From Agarilytica rhodophyticola (GTDB lineage: Bacteria > Pseudomonadota > Gammaproteobacteria > Pseudomonadales > Cellvibrionaceae), in NCBI RefSeq assembly GCF_002157225.2, contig NZ_CP020038.1, forward strand, positions 6,406,991-6,470,990: a stretch of DNA of 64,000 nucleotides, read 5' to 3'. The notes under the pieces were generated by a model. The model saw only the letters and a program-made list of their open reading frames with translations, was not told where the DNA came from and made no database searches. A program made the position numbers and the translations under genes. Below, in pieces: positions 36,733 through 45,886 of the stretch; within the stretch, counting starts at the first letter, position 1, and each line of letters starts with the position of its first letter.

Positions 36733-37152
36733 GTGTTTGATGGATGTATTTATTTCAACATCGCCACAGTTAATCGGCAAATTACTAAAATCTGGCAAGA
36801 TGAGTTCGCCTTAGTAGGACTTTCACCCTCACATGGTTACTTGCTGATGGCAATCGCCGAAAACCCTGGTGCTTCACAAAAAGAAATGCGCGAAATGATG
36901 GAATTGGATGCTTCTACTATTACACGATTTATTGATGCCCTTGTAAGCAAAAAACTTATTGCAAGAGAAGGTAGTGGTAAAGGCTCAGCTATTGTATTAA
37001 CAGCCAATGGTAATAACACCGTCAAGAAACTTCAAAAAGTATCATTGAGATTAAGAGAGAAAATGATGGGTATTATTGGGAACGGTGAATTTGAAGATAT
37101 TATCAATACACTTCACCAAGTGAAACGCAATTTAAACGCAAGCGAGACTTAA
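36733..37152 (+). CDS. MarR-family transcriptional regulator
   Basis: 139 residues. The GTG start at 36733 has AGGAGA seven bases upstream. The winged HTH core is HGYLLMAIAENPGASQKEMR with EMMELDASTITRFIDALVSK (recognition helix) and the wing LIAREGSGKGSAIVLTANGN. It ends in a helical dimer arm. MarR proteins usually repress genes for drug, phenol or oxidant response and release DNA on binding the compound. The shared palindrome with the reductase-GST operon suggests those genes are its targets. Confidence 0.92.
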   Translation: MFDGCIYFNIATVNRQITKIWQDEFALVGLSPSHGYLLMAIAENPGASQKEMREMMELDASTITRFIDALVSKKLIAREGSGKGSAIVLTANGNNTVKKLQKVSLRLREKMMGIIGNGEFEDIINTLHQVKRNLNASET

Positions 37153-37450
37153 AAGCCGTCGTTATAAATACAACTACTAACAAACAAAAATCGCAATACA
37201 CAAAAACTAACTTTCCATTCACAATTTTATCCCCAGTTCTTGTGGATAAATAATTTTTCAAAGTGCATAGAGTTAATACACTTTGGATGCTTTCATGTCA
37301 GGGTATACAGTGAACGGATAGCAGATAATACAACCACCATCGTCCGCTAATATATCTACAAAAATAGCGCTAACAGAAACTAAAGTCTCAAAAATTTTTA
37401 ACCTAATGGAAGCTTGCTCTCAAACTTATTGCAAATAACAAGTCGCTGCA

Positions 37451-37482
37451 TAAATTATAGTAAAAATACAGTAAATTATAGT
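37451..37482 (+). repeat. Direct repeats TAAATTATAGT, candidate operator of the R-M locus
   Basis: TAAATTATAGT occurs at 37451-37461 and 37472-37482, 21 bp apart (two helical turns), just upstream of the -35 box of the methyltransferase promoter. This placement fits a protein bound twice on one DNA face, for example the HTH of the methyltransferase itself. Confidence 0.5.
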
Positions 37483-37493
37483 TATATAAATAC

Positions 37494-37521
37494 TTGACAT
37501 GTAAATCTGTACAGCTATATT
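37494..37521 (+). promoter_or_regulatory. Sigma-70-type promoter of the methyltransferase gene
   Basis: TTGACA at 37494-37499 and TATATT at 37516-37521 with 16-bp spacing. The ATG is at 37557, so the leader is short (about 30 bases). Confidence 0.65.
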
Positions 37522-37556
37522 GGTACTTTATTTAAGTTTCGTAAGAGAAACTCAAT

Positions 37557-38972
37557 ATGAGTACCGAGATAAGCATTAAAGAAGCCGCAAAACAACTTAA
37601 TATTAGCGCACAACGAGTTAGAACTCTCTGTCGAAACGGTGAACTAAAGGCAAGAAAAATTGGCAACACTTGGTTAGTCAATCAAGCAACACTGGAAAAA
37701 TATGGGTTGCGAACTGCTCATAAAGTAGCCGAAGATCACCCAGCATATAAAGTTAATAACAAGAAGCCCATCGCTTTGAGTTTTTTTTCAGGTGCCATGG
37801 GTCTTGACCTTGGAATCGAAAAAGCGGGGTTCGACATACGCCTCGCCTGTGAAATAGACAAATTTTGCCGACAAACTATTGCATTAAATAAGCCCAATAC
37901 CGCCCTACTAACGGATATTAACCATTATTCGGCGGGTGATATTAGAGAAGCTGCCGGCCTTGAGAAAAATAACGACATAGACCTGATTGTCGGAGGCCCT
38001 CCCTGCCAAGCATTCAGCACGGCAGGCAAAAGAAAAGGCTTTAACGATGATCGCGGCAATGTATTTTTAAAATACTTAGAACTTTGTTTTCAATTAAAAC
38101 CTAAATACTTTGTGATTGAGAATGTCCGCGGCTTGTTATCTTGTCCCATGGAACATCGGCCACATGAACAAAGAGGCCCGGATTTTCCAGACTTAAGAGA
38201 AGATGAGCTTAAAGGCGGCGCACTTAACTTTGTGATCAATCGGCTGCAAAAATCTAAATATAGCTATTCGTTTAACCTATATAACTCTGCTAACTTTGGC
38301 ACACCTCAGGTGAGAGAGCGGGTGATTATTATTTGTTCGAGAGACGGTCAGCGCCCACCTTTTCTTACACCGACACATTCGGAAACAGGAGAGTATGGAC
38401 TTAGCAAATGGAATACCCTCAAAACATGCATTAGCAAAATAAAGCAGCACAATCATCTTTCGTTTCCTGAAAAACGACTAAAGTATTACAGGATGCTAGG
38501 GCCTGGGGAAAATTGGAAAAACCTACCTGTGGAGCTACAAAAAGAAGCAATGGGCAAATCATTCTATTCTGGTGGAGGGAAAACCGGTTTTTTGCGCCGT
38601 CTGGCCTGGAATAAACCATCACCAACCCTCGTCACCCACCCAGCAATGCCTGCAACCGACTTAGCACACCCGGAAGAAGATAGGCCCTTATCAGTTCAAG
38701 AGTACAAAAGAATACAAGAATTTCCCGACAACTGGGATCTTGCTGGGCCAATTATTCAGCAGTACAAACAAATAGGTAACGCGGTGCCTGTCAATATGGG
38801 CTTTGCCGTCGGTAAACTAATAACAGAATTATTGAATAATAAAACAACGAAAGCTTATCCTGGTTTTAAATATTCTCGCTATAAAAATACCAGCGACCAA
38901 GAGTGGAAAAAGGAGTTTAAAGAAAGAGTTAAGTCTCTCAAAGAAAAGAAAACAGCAGCACACAGTGCCTGA
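37557..38972 (+). CDS. HTH-fused DNA (cytosine-5) methyltransferase
   Basis: 471 residues. Residues 1-55 are an excisionase/MerR-type HTH ([20 protein letters not shown], then [20 protein letters not shown]). From about residue 70 a C5-cytosine methyltransferase follows: motif [21 protein letters not shown], motif [22 protein letters not shown] with the catalytic Cys, motif [12 protein letters not shown], motif [13 protein letters not shown], then the variable target-recognition region, and motifs IX-X with [18 protein letters not shown]. It protects host DNA from the convergent restriction enzyme. Fused N-terminal HTH domains in some m5C methyltransferases (such as M.SsoII) act as repressors of the R-M genes, and the direct repeats upstream make this plausible here. 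Confidence 0.93.
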   Translation: MSTEISIKEAAKQLNISAQRVRTLCRNGELKARKIGNTWLVNQATLEKYGLRTAHKVAEDHPAYKVNNKKPIALSFFSGAMGLDLGIEKAGFDIRLACEIDKFCRQTIALNKPNTALLTDINHYSAGDIREAAGLEKNNDIDLIVGGPPCQAFSTAGKRKGFNDDRGNVFLKYLELCFQLKPKYFVIENVRGLLSCPMEHRPHEQRGPDFPDLREDELKGGALNFVINRLQKSKYSYSFNLYNSANFGTPQVRERVIIICSRDGQRPPFLTPTHSETGEYGLSKWNTLKTCISKIKQHNHLSFPEKRLKYYRMLGPGENWKNLPVELQKEAMGKSFYSGGGKTGFLRRLAWNKPSPTLVTHPAMPATDLAHPEEDRPLSVQEYKRIQEFPDNWDLAGPIIQQYKQIGNAVPVNMGFAVGKLITELLNNKTTKAYPGFKYSRYKNTSDQEWKKEFKERVKSLKEKKTAAHSA

Positions 38973-38973
38973 T

Positions 38974-39038
38974 ACTAGAAGCTGGTAACTCGCCAATACC
39001 GTATTAGCAAGTGCGGCAGTTATGATATAGCTTCTAGT
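38974..39038. terminator. Inverted repeat between the convergent R-M genes
   Basis: Perfect 10-bp arms ACTAGAAGCT / AGCTTCTAGT with a 45-base loop, directly after the methyltransferase stop and before the 3' end of the endonuclease gene. It may act as a bidirectional terminator; no T-run. Confidence 0.4.
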
Positions 39039-39052
39039 TACCGCTAAGCAAA

Positions 39053-39808
39053 TTACTGATATCCAAGCAAAGTCTCTCTCGTCTCTACACCTACTTGTGC
39101 AAAAATATCTAGTAGCCTTTCATAGGCACCGATGCCGCCTAAAAAATCCCAATAATCCTTGCCAATTAAAACACACTCGTCTGTATGCATATCAAACATT
39201 TTCAAAGGAAAGGAATGATTATAATCCTTTCTCTCTTGGCCATGAGGATTATAGTAAAGACCGAGATATGTTTGAAAATTGCTATCTTCAGACTTTAGTA
39301 GCAACATATCTTTCTTCGCTATCTCTGACTGATCCAGATTTGGTGTTACGGTTTTGATAGAAATAAAGTATTCCGTTGCATCTTTTTTAAGCCATAAATC
39401 AGAAATAATCCGTCGAACAACCGTATCCCCTTTGGTAAAGGAAGAAAGAGTTTGGACTTCTTTATGCCATTGAGGTCTTTTTTGGCCACTGCGTAGATCT
39501 GCACAGATTCTCTCTACTTCATCTACGGCGCCCTTATAAACATTAATCATAGTTTCTTTTTGGCGCTGAGCTTGAAAACCATTTTCGATTGCAACAAGCT
39601 CCGATATTTTTTCTATAGGGCCTTGACCAAAAGACGTAGAAAACGAACGCTCAAAGGATGATACCTTGACAATTTCAGGTGTTAACAATGCCTTATGAAA
39701 GGGCTTATTTGCTTTTTCCGTGACGATACGATTCTCCGTTCGTTTTAAAGCTCCAGCGACACAGGCGCGCAGTATGTCTTTTATATTATTTGCAATTTCC
39801 ACTTTCAA
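39053..39808 (-). CDS. Type II restriction endonuclease, TdeIII-like
   Basis: 251 residues. The sequence KVSSFERSFSTSFGQGPIEK in the first third, followed by ISELVAIENGFQAQRQKETM, resembles the TdeIII family of type II endonucleases as I remember it. A PD-(D/E)xK-like core is suggested by DLWLKKDATEYFISIKTVTP (acidic residues before IKT as ExK-like site) and NFQTYLGLYYNPHGQERKDY. Together with the convergent m5C methyltransferase this forms a complete R-M pair. The recognition site cannot be read from sequence; TdeIII relatives are reported to cut GGNCC-type sites. Family assignment is moderate. Confidence 0.75.
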   Translation of the reverse strand: MKVEIANNIKDILRACVAGALKRTENRIVTEKANKPFHKALLTPEIVKVSSFERSFSTSFGQGPIEKISELVAIENGFQAQRQKETMINVYKGAVDEVERICADLRSGQKRPQWHKEVQTLSSFTKGDTVVRRIISDLWLKKDATEYFISIKTVTPNLDQSEIAKKDMLLLKSEDSNFQTYLGLYYNPHGQERKDYNHSFPLKMFDMHTDECVLIGKDYWDFLGGIGAYERLLDIFAQVGVETRETLLGYQ

Positions 39809-39997
39809 CGTTGTTCTCCAATCCCAGTCGCTGCAATCTATCTATGGCTTGCTCATAACTCATTCACGACCAAGCTACGATGAGCATCAGCTAAATATAA
39901 CAGCTCAACGATATGTCTCTATAAAATGGAATAATGGAGTATTTGAAAAGAAATATAAATACAATTGTGGTAGATGATGCCAAATTAAGAAGAGTTG

Positions 39998-40026
39998 ACC
40001 CATTGGCCGCGAAGCCAATGGGTTTT
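39998..40026. terminator. Terminator downstream of the CBM protein gene
   Basis: Perfect 9-bp stem ACCCATTGG / CCAATGGGT with an 8-base loop and TTT on the plus-strand side. A second palindrome GAGGTAAA-A-TTTACCTC lies at 40032-40048. Together they close the minus-strand CBM gene. Confidence 0.6.
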
Positions 40027-40081
40027 GAACTGAGGTAAAATTTACCTCTATAAGTGAAGCTAACGCCGTATATTTATAAAA

Positions 40082-41380
40082 TTACTGCGCGTCACAGCGA
40101 GTAGTACCGCACATACAAATACTTGCGTTACTCTGGCTATTAGCACAATCAGTCGCACCATTGCCAAAGATATTTCTACATTGCTGTGTCGTATTACACT
40201 GATCCAAACCTAAGCTACCACCTGTTCTCTTTAACTCAATCCAATTAAGATTAAAACCGCCTGACTGGACTTGCACTCGCAAGGTATGGTTACCAGCGCT
40301 AAGTTGACCAAGAGAGGTAGACATTGTTTCCCAATTTTGCCATCCACCAGTAGAACCAACACTAAATGCATTACCTTTCGCAACACCGTCTACTTCAAGG
40401 GTGAACATACCGTTACCAGGAGCAGAAGCTACACGCACTTCGCCTCGGTACTCACCTGCTTGTCTAACAGTGATAGGGAATTCTAACCACTCATTACCAT
40501 CGATCCAGCCAACATTGAAACCGCCGTTAGTATCAGTTGTCGCTTGAATATCAACATCATCATTGCGATGTTGGCCACCGGCATTACCTCGCGTAGTATC
40601 AAAGAACTTAACGTAGTTTTCAGCTTGTACAACACCTGGAACAGATACACGGTTACCAGGAGCTGGTGTTGGCGTAGGAGCAGGATTACCACCACCAGTT
40701 GCGCAAGTTTCCGCTACATTTTGTATATTCTGAGCTTGACCTGCGCCCACTGACTGGTGACGGAACATAATTCTATTAACTTTAAAGAATTGCGAACGGC
40801 CACTCATAACAAAAGTATAGTTCTCACCTGCATTCAAACGATAAACAGCAACACGCTTGTTGTTATGACCACCTGGATCTAGACGATTACCAGACGCCCA
40901 TTGAAATTGATTATGGGCGCCACCAAAGAATTTAGTGTTTCTTTTAAGCATGGCAAGAGGCCCATCATTTCCGTGCGAGTTACCAGGGTTTGGACCAGCA
41001 CCAAAATTTCCTTCGAGTCGAACATAACCATCATTCGCTACGTCTGTACGTAACTCACCATTAATTTGACGATTTTCTCTAGCTGCATGTAAATGCAAAA
41101 AGTAAAGACCATCGCGATTGACTTTAAAACGATAACTTAAAGGTGATCTGGCTGGGCCATTTAATGGTGTATTGCCATTAAACTCTAAATAACCAGAACC
41201 GCTAAATCCAGATATGCTGGTTTTCTTTTGCCACATTCCAAGCGCCGAAGGAGTGTTTTCCGCTTCCATAACAACTAGACCATTTCTTTCGGTATATTCG
41301 TTACAGGTCTGAGCATACAAGGATGCAGGGAGAAACATGGCGGCTAAAGATAAGCATGCCGTAGACATTAGATTTTTCAT
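40082..41380 (-). CDS. Secreted multi-module carbohydrate-binding protein without catalytic domain
   Basis: 432 residues. Signal peptide of about 23 residues (ending ASLYAQ). Residues ~30-215 form a first jelly-roll module (LVVMEAENTPSALGMWQKKT, SGSGYLEFNGNTPL). A Gly/Pro/Thr linker (GGGNPAPTPTPAPG) leads to a CBM6-type module (~245-385: VPGVVQAENYVKFFDTTRGN, GWIDGNEWLEFPITV, FNLNWIELKR). The last ~40 residues are a small Cys-rich unit (CNTTQQCRNIFGNGATDC plus CMCGTTRC). I recall similar Cys-rich tails on agarases and other secreted enzymes of marine Cellvibrionaceae. No glycosidase domain is present, so it likely binds polysaccharide for capture or adhesion. It stands alone between long AT-rich flanks. 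Confidence 0.85.
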   Translation of the reverse strand: MKNLMSTACLSLAAMFLPASLYAQTCNEYTERNGLVVMEAENTPSALGMWQKKTSISGFSGSGYLEFNGNTPLNGPARSPLSYRFKVNRDGLYFLHLHAARENRQINGELRTDVANDGYVRLEGNFGAGPNPGNSHGNDGPLAMLKRNTKFFGGAHNQFQWASGNRLDPGGHNNKRVAVYRLNAGENYTFVMSGRSQFFKVNRIMFRHQSVGAGQAQNIQNVAETCATGGGNPAPTPTPAPGNRVSVPGVVQAENYVKFFDTTRGNAGGQHRNDDVDIQATTDTNGGFNVGWIDGNEWLEFPITVRQAGEYRGEVRVASAPGNGMFTLEVDGVAKGNAFSVGSTGGWQNWETMSTSLGQLSAGNHTLRVQVQSGGFNLNWIELKRTGGSLGLDQCNTTQQCRNIFGNGATDCANSQSNASICMCGTTRCDAQ

Positions 41381-42307
41381 GAGGTTATTTACCTTAATTT
41401 TAGCAAGTAGTTAGGTTAAAGATACAAAACATGAACTGGAGCACCCATGTTTTTAGACACTGTTCAAAAAAATCTTTTCTTTCACAATAATTTTCATCAA
41501 AAACAAAATGGCTGAAGAATTATTATTAAAAATAAAAACCAAATGTTTTAGAAAATATCAAAGCTAAAAAACACTCCGTAAAGGAATGATAAATATTTTA
41601 TAACATTATACAAAACAAAATTCTCATTAATTTACGCCATTAGTTAACCAGCACAAATTAAATTTAAAAAATTATAGTCATATACAACCCCCTTACCTTT
41701 AAAAAAATAAATAAGTCAAATCACTTCACAAATTTATTAATTTTACTTTTACAAAGTAAAAATCAATAAAAAAATATAACTATTGGTAAAGTAATAATTT
41801 TTAACATTTAAAATTATTATTTCGACAATTTCAGAAACGCTAAAATTATTTTTAAAATCAGACTTATTTGATCGGTTCAATTGAAACGACATATTTTTTA
41901 AAAAAGAAAAAATCAACTCAAACGATATACAACATCCAAAAAGCAAAAATATACAAACACAAGAAAATATTTTCTCAACAGAGATTATCTAAGACCTGCT
42001 AAAAAAACTTAAATACAAGGTCAAATAAAAAATTAACCAAGAGAATAAAATACGATTAATAAACACTTAAAGCTTATTCTTATTAATTCCTATGAATAGC
42101 CCCTAGTTTAACCAGTCATCATCATCAATAGATCAAGCCTTTCATACATTACTGTGGAATTTGCGCAAACAGTGGAATTAGGTGAGCTAGGGCCTATTGC
42201 CCTGACTTAATTTATCAATACAATTAATTTTACTTAGCTCAGAAGGTGCGCTTTACCGGAATCTATCTCTTCACGTATTATGCTTACAGCATATTATGGA
42301 GATTCTT
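41381..42307. other. Long AT-rich gene-free region
   Basis: About 920 bp of very AT-rich DNA with long A and T runs. It contains the promoter regions of the CBM gene (left) and the PD40 gene (right). A 65-codon minus-strand frame at 41749-41946 is Lys/Asn/Phe-rich, as any frame here would be, and is not called. Confidence 0.5.
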
Positions 42308-43201
42308 ATGGCACCTTATTTGATTAAATTTCAGGCTTTATTACTTATTACGATCAGCTTAAACTCATGGGCAATTGACTACCCGTATTCGTCTAAGGAT
42401 GCACATAAAGGTGTCGTTGAGTTTGCCCCTGGAATAATATCGACAAAGAATAATTTTGAAATCAACGCCGTATTCAATAAGAAAGGCGACAAAGTGATTT
42501 TTGCCCGCTGCAACAAAGAGTTCACAAAATGTACAATGCGGCAGTCTAGATATATCAACAAGCAGTGGCAGGCAAGCGAGGTTCTACCTTTCTCCGGTAG
42601 TTATTTAGATGCCGACCCTTACTATAACGAAGACTACTCAGCATTATATTTCATCTCCAAAAGACCGATAAAAGCTAGCACTAAGGCGACAAAGTCTCTT
42701 AATTTTTGGAAAGTGAGAGTACAGGAAAAAGGCTGGGGGAAACCTCAATATCTGGCGGATTTAAGTTCCGATGCTGATGACCTATATCCATCATTTAACT
42801 CAGCCGGGGACTTCTATTTCCCGTCTTTTCGCAATAATAAACGTCTACTATATGTAGCTAAGTCAACCCGTAACGGCTTCGCAGAACCTGTAGCAATACC
42901 AGCGAGTGTTTACGGTAAAGAGGCGAAAATCGGCGATTCTGTAATAAGCCGTGATGGTAAATTTATCATATTTAGTATATCTAACCGTACCGATAGTAAA
43001 GGCCGGGGTGACTTATATATTTCCCATTGGAAAAATGGTAGCTGGACAATAGCAAAGAGTTTAGGAGAGCTAGTAAATACCCCAAATCATGAATTCACTC
43101 CTATTATGTCGCCAGACGGTGAATACTTGTTTTTCACTCGCATTGAAAATGGACTCGGTAACCTTTACCAAGTACATAAAAGCTTGCTTGAATGGGAATG
43201 A
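42308..43201 (+). CDS. Secreted PD40 (TolB-like) beta-propeller protein
   Basis: 297 residues from the ATG at 42308, which has GGAG seven bases upstream; the ATG at 42296 is less likely. The signal peptide ends LNSWA. Four to five blades follow with the PD40 look: ADPYYNEDYSALYFISKRP, DLYPSFNSAGDFYFPSFRNN, SVISRDGKFIIFSISNR and FTPIMSPDGEYLFFTRIE. Such WD40-like propellers (as in TolB) bind partners in the periplasm; no enzyme domain is attached. The partner is unknown. It is monocistronic, between the AT-rich region and rep. Confidence 0.85.
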   Translation: MAPYLIKFQALLLITISLNSWAIDYPYSSKDAHKGVVEFAPGIISTKNNFEINAVFNKKGDKVIFARCNKEFTKCTMRQSRYINKQWQASEVLPFSGSYLDADPYYNEDYSALYFISKRPIKASTKATKSLNFWKVRVQEKGWGKPQYLADLSSDADDLYPSFNSAGDFYFPSFRNNKRLLYVAKSTRNGFAEPVAIPASVYGKEAKIGDSVISRDGKFIIFSISNRTDSKGRGDLYISHWKNGSWTIAKSLGELVNTPNHEFTPIMSPDGEYLFFTRIENGLGNLYQVHKSLLEWE

Positions 43202-43322
43202 TGGCTTAGAACCATCTATTTACAGATTTTGATAACTACTTTGACCTGCCAATAGAATCATTTATAGTCATCGAGCAGTTTCTGCTATTATAGGCACTTA
43301 AGGTTCTAGTGAAGTTGTTACT

Positions 43323-45338
43323 GTGTCTAAATTAAATCCTCGTCAAAGTGAAGCGGTACATTATATCGACGGGCCATGCTTAGTTTTAGCTGGCGCTGGC
43401 AGTGGTAAAACAAGTGTTATTACACGTAAGATTGCATATTTAATTCAAGAATGTGGCATGCCTGCACGCCACATTGCGGCGGTTACCTTCACGAACAAAG
43501 CGTCCCGAGAAATGAAGGAGAGAGTTAGTAAATTAGTGAAAGGACGCCAATCCTATGGCCTTACAGTATCAACATTCCATAATCTTGGTCTCAATATCAT
43601 CCGCAAAGAACATCGCCACTTAAACTACAAATCAGGTTTTACTATTTTTGACGCAGAGGATGCCGGGGCCATTATAAAGGAGATCATGCTCAAAGATGGT
43701 GATACTAACGCAGACCTCCTCACCGCTGTACAGAGCCAAATCTCCAATTGGAAAAACGATTTAACCGACCCTCAAAAGGCATTGGAAATGGCTCAAAGCC
43801 AGGGGGAACAAACGTGGGCACTGATTTACCAGCGTTATGATAAGGCTTTAAGAGCCTATAATGCCGTTGATTTCGATGATTTAATCAGGCTTCCTTCACG
43901 CCTATTTTCAGAACAACCAGAAGTTCTGGCCCGCTGGCAACAGCGAATGCGTTATCTCCTGGTGGATGAATATCAAGATACTAATTCAAGTCAGTATCAA
44001 CTAGTCAAGCAACTAATGGGAGATCGCGGTGCGCTCACAGTTGTTGGCGATGACGATCAATCTATTTACGCATGGCGCGGTGCACGTCCAGAAAACCTAG
44101 CTCTATTGAAACAGGACTTCCCTGCGTTGCATGTGGTCAAGCTTGAGCAGAACTATCGTTCCACTGCGAGAATTTTAAAAGTTGCTAATCATTTAATCGC
44201 CCACAACCCTCATGATTTTGATAAAACATTATGGAGTGATTTTGGCATGGGTGAGCCTATACGTCTCATTAACTGCAAAACTGAAGATGCCGAAGCCGAG
44301 CGAGTAGCGACAGAAATTCTTACCCAAAAAATAAAGCGTCAGAATCATTTTCGAGATTATGCCGTACTGTACCGAGGTAATCACCAAGCAAAACTAATCG
44401 AATTAAAACTACAACATCACCAAATTCCCTATAACATGAGTGGCGGCACTAGTTTTTTTGCGCGCACAGAAATTAAAGACATCATGGCTTACTTACGACT
44501 TGTGGTAAACCCTGATGATGACAATGCTTTTTTGAGAGTTGTAAATACGCCTAGACGGCAGATAGGTACCGGCACACTTGAAGCCCTCGGTCGCTATGCA
44601 ACTGAGCGCGATATTAATTTACTTGCAGCCTGCGATGAAATTGGCTTGCAAAGTGTTATTCCTAAAAAAGGCTTGGATAGAATACGTGAATTTTCCACTT
44701 GGTTAACTCGCGTTAGGAATAACTGTCACAATAACAATCCCATCGTAGCAATACGCGAAATGATCGATGACATCGATTATGAAGGGTGGCTACACCAAAA
44801 TGCCAGCGCGCCAAAAGTTGCAGAAAGGCGTATGCAAAATGTATGGACATTAATTGATTCTATTAAGTCAACTCTTGATAGAGATGAGGAAGAAAAAGAT
44901 GGCGAGCAAAAAATTAATGACGCAGTAGCAAAGTTGGTGTTACAGGATTTACTAGATAGACAACAAGAAGAAGATGAAACTGACAGAGTTCAACTCATGA
45001 CTTTACATGCATCCAAAGGGCTTGAGTTTCCTCACGTTTTTTTGATTGGAATGGAAGAAGAAATATTACCCCACCGCAATAGCATTGAAGATGATAATAT
45101 TGAAGAAGAACGCCGACTCGCTTATGTAGGTATTACCAGGGCACAAAAAACGCTAACCGTTAGCTTAGCTGCAACACGAAAACAGTTTGGTGAAAAGCAA
45201 AGTACTGAACCCTCGCGTTTTATTGATGAATTACCCGAAGAAGATATAGAAAGAGAAGGTTTTGGTACTGCGACAAAAGAACAAATAGAAAAAAAAGGAG
45301 AAGAAACTCTTAGTTCATTAAAAGGGTTATTCAACTAA
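43323..45338 (+). CDS. rep: ATP-dependent DNA helicase Rep
   Basis: 671 residues, superfamily 1A 3'-5' helicase that clears proteins ahead of the replication fork. Motifs in order: Q-motif LNPRQSEAVHYIDG, Walker A VLAGAGSGKTSVITRK, Ia AVTFTNKASREM, Walker B LLVDEYQDTNSSQYQL, III VVGDDDQSIYAWRGARPEN, IV LEQNYRSTARIL, V VQLMTLHASKGLEFPHVF and VI EEERRLAYVGITRAQ. Length (Rep 673, UvrD 720 in E. coli) and QDTNSSQYQL favour Rep over UvrD. Start is a GTG at 43323. Confidence 0.94.
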   Translation: MSKLNPRQSEAVHYIDGPCLVLAGAGSGKTSVITRKIAYLIQECGMPARHIAAVTFTNKASREMKERVSKLVKGRQSYGLTVSTFHNLGLNIIRKEHRHLNYKSGFTIFDAEDAGAIIKEIMLKDGDTNADLLTAVQSQISNWKNDLTDPQKALEMAQSQGEQTWALIYQRYDKALRAYNAVDFDDLIRLPSRLFSEQPEVLARWQQRMRYLLVDEYQDTNSSQYQLVKQLMGDRGALTVVGDDDQSIYAWRGARPENLALLKQDFPALHVVKLEQNYRSTARILKVANHLIAHNPHDFDKTLWSDFGMGEPIRLINCKTEDAEAERVATEILTQKIKRQNHFRDYAVLYRGNHQAKLIELKLQHHQIPYNMSGGTSFFARTEIKDIMAYLRLVVNPDDDNAFLRVVNTPRRQIGTGTLEALGRYATERDINLLAACDEIGLQSVIPKKGLDRIREFSTWLTRVRNNCHNNNPIVAIREMIDDIDYEGWLHQNASAPKVAERRMQNVWTLIDSIKSTLDRDEEEKDGEQKINDAVAKLVLQDLLDRQQEEDETDRVQLMTLHASKGLEFPHVFLIGMEEEILPHRNSIEDDNIEEERRLAYVGITRAQKTLTVSLAATRKQFGEKQSTEPSRFIDELPEEDIEREGFGTATKEQIEKKGEETLSSLKGLFN

Positions 45339-45347
45339 AAGTACTTA

Positions 45348-45363
45348 TCAGCTAAAGCTGATC
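45348..45363. terminator. Short perfect hairpin between rep and the hxlR gene
   Basis: ATCAGCT-AA-AGCTGAT between two convergent genes. Short and without T-run; weak terminator candidate. Confidence 0.35.
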
Positions 45364-45388
45364 GCGATAGCTTTGCCGCATACAATAA

Positions 45389-45694
45389 CTATAAATTATC
45401 ACCAGCCCATGCTGCTAAAGTATCTAGCACTGGATAAAGAGATAAACCTTTTGCAGTTAAACTGTATTCCACTCTAGGCGGCACTTCCGGATAAACTTTT
45501 CTATTAATAAAACCATCGCGCTCTAGATCTCTCAATTGTGAAGTCAAAACTTTTTGTGAAACGCCAGGTATACTACGGTGCAACTGACCAAACCTGATTG
45601 TTCCAGCTTTTTGAAGATTAAAAATTACCAATAGTTTCCATTTTCCACCAATACATTCCAAAGTTTTCTGCAAAGGACATGCTTCTTGAGACAT
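45389..45694 (-). CDS. HxlR-family transcriptional regulator
   Basis: 101 residues with the HxlR winged HTH: CPLQKTLECIGGKWKLLVIF, then RFGQLHRSIPGVSQKVLTSQ, LRDLERDGFINRKVYPEVPP and RVEYSLTAKG. The N-terminal Cys before the first helix (SQEACPLQKTL) is the redox- or electrophile-sensing cysteine in several HxlR members. It is divergent from the NmrA-like gene, with a dyad between them, and is its likely regulator. Confidence 0.93.
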   Translation of the reverse strand: MSQEACPLQKTLECIGGKWKLLVIFNLQKAGTIRFGQLHRSIPGVSQKVLTSQLRDLERDGFINRKVYPEVPPRVEYSLTAKGLSLYPVLDTLAAWAGDNL

Positions 45695-45794
45695 ATCTAC
45701 ACACTCTAATTATTAATTTTCCCGTTATATATCTACCTACATTGCTTATCAACCTTCTCCTTTTAAATGGTTATAAGCCAATAGTTACCTTTTG

Positions 45795-45825
45795 GTAAGT
45801 ACAGTACATTAAGGTGCATACTTAC
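45795..45825. promoter_or_regulatory. Candidate HxlR operator
   Basis: Inverted repeat GTAAGTA (45795-45801) and TACTTAC (45819-45825), 17 bp apart, in the 192-bp region between the divergent HxlR and NmrA-like genes. A nearby GTACAGTAC adds further symmetry. Confidence 0.5.
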
Positions 45826-45886
45826 ATAAAATATTGTAGCTCTTTAAAATAACAAATACACACTAACTTAGCTAGCGGAGATAAAT

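Larger units (their letters stand above)
37153..37556. other. Intergenic region upstream of the restriction-modification genes
   Basis: About 400 bp without a coding frame. It contains an 11-bp direct repeat pair and a good sigma-70 promoter for the methyltransferase, listed separately. Confidence 0.5.

Noticed and set aside
41749-41946. 65-codon minus-strand frame in the long AT-rich gap
   Set aside because: Lys/Asn/Phe-rich composition is what random AT-rich DNA gives.
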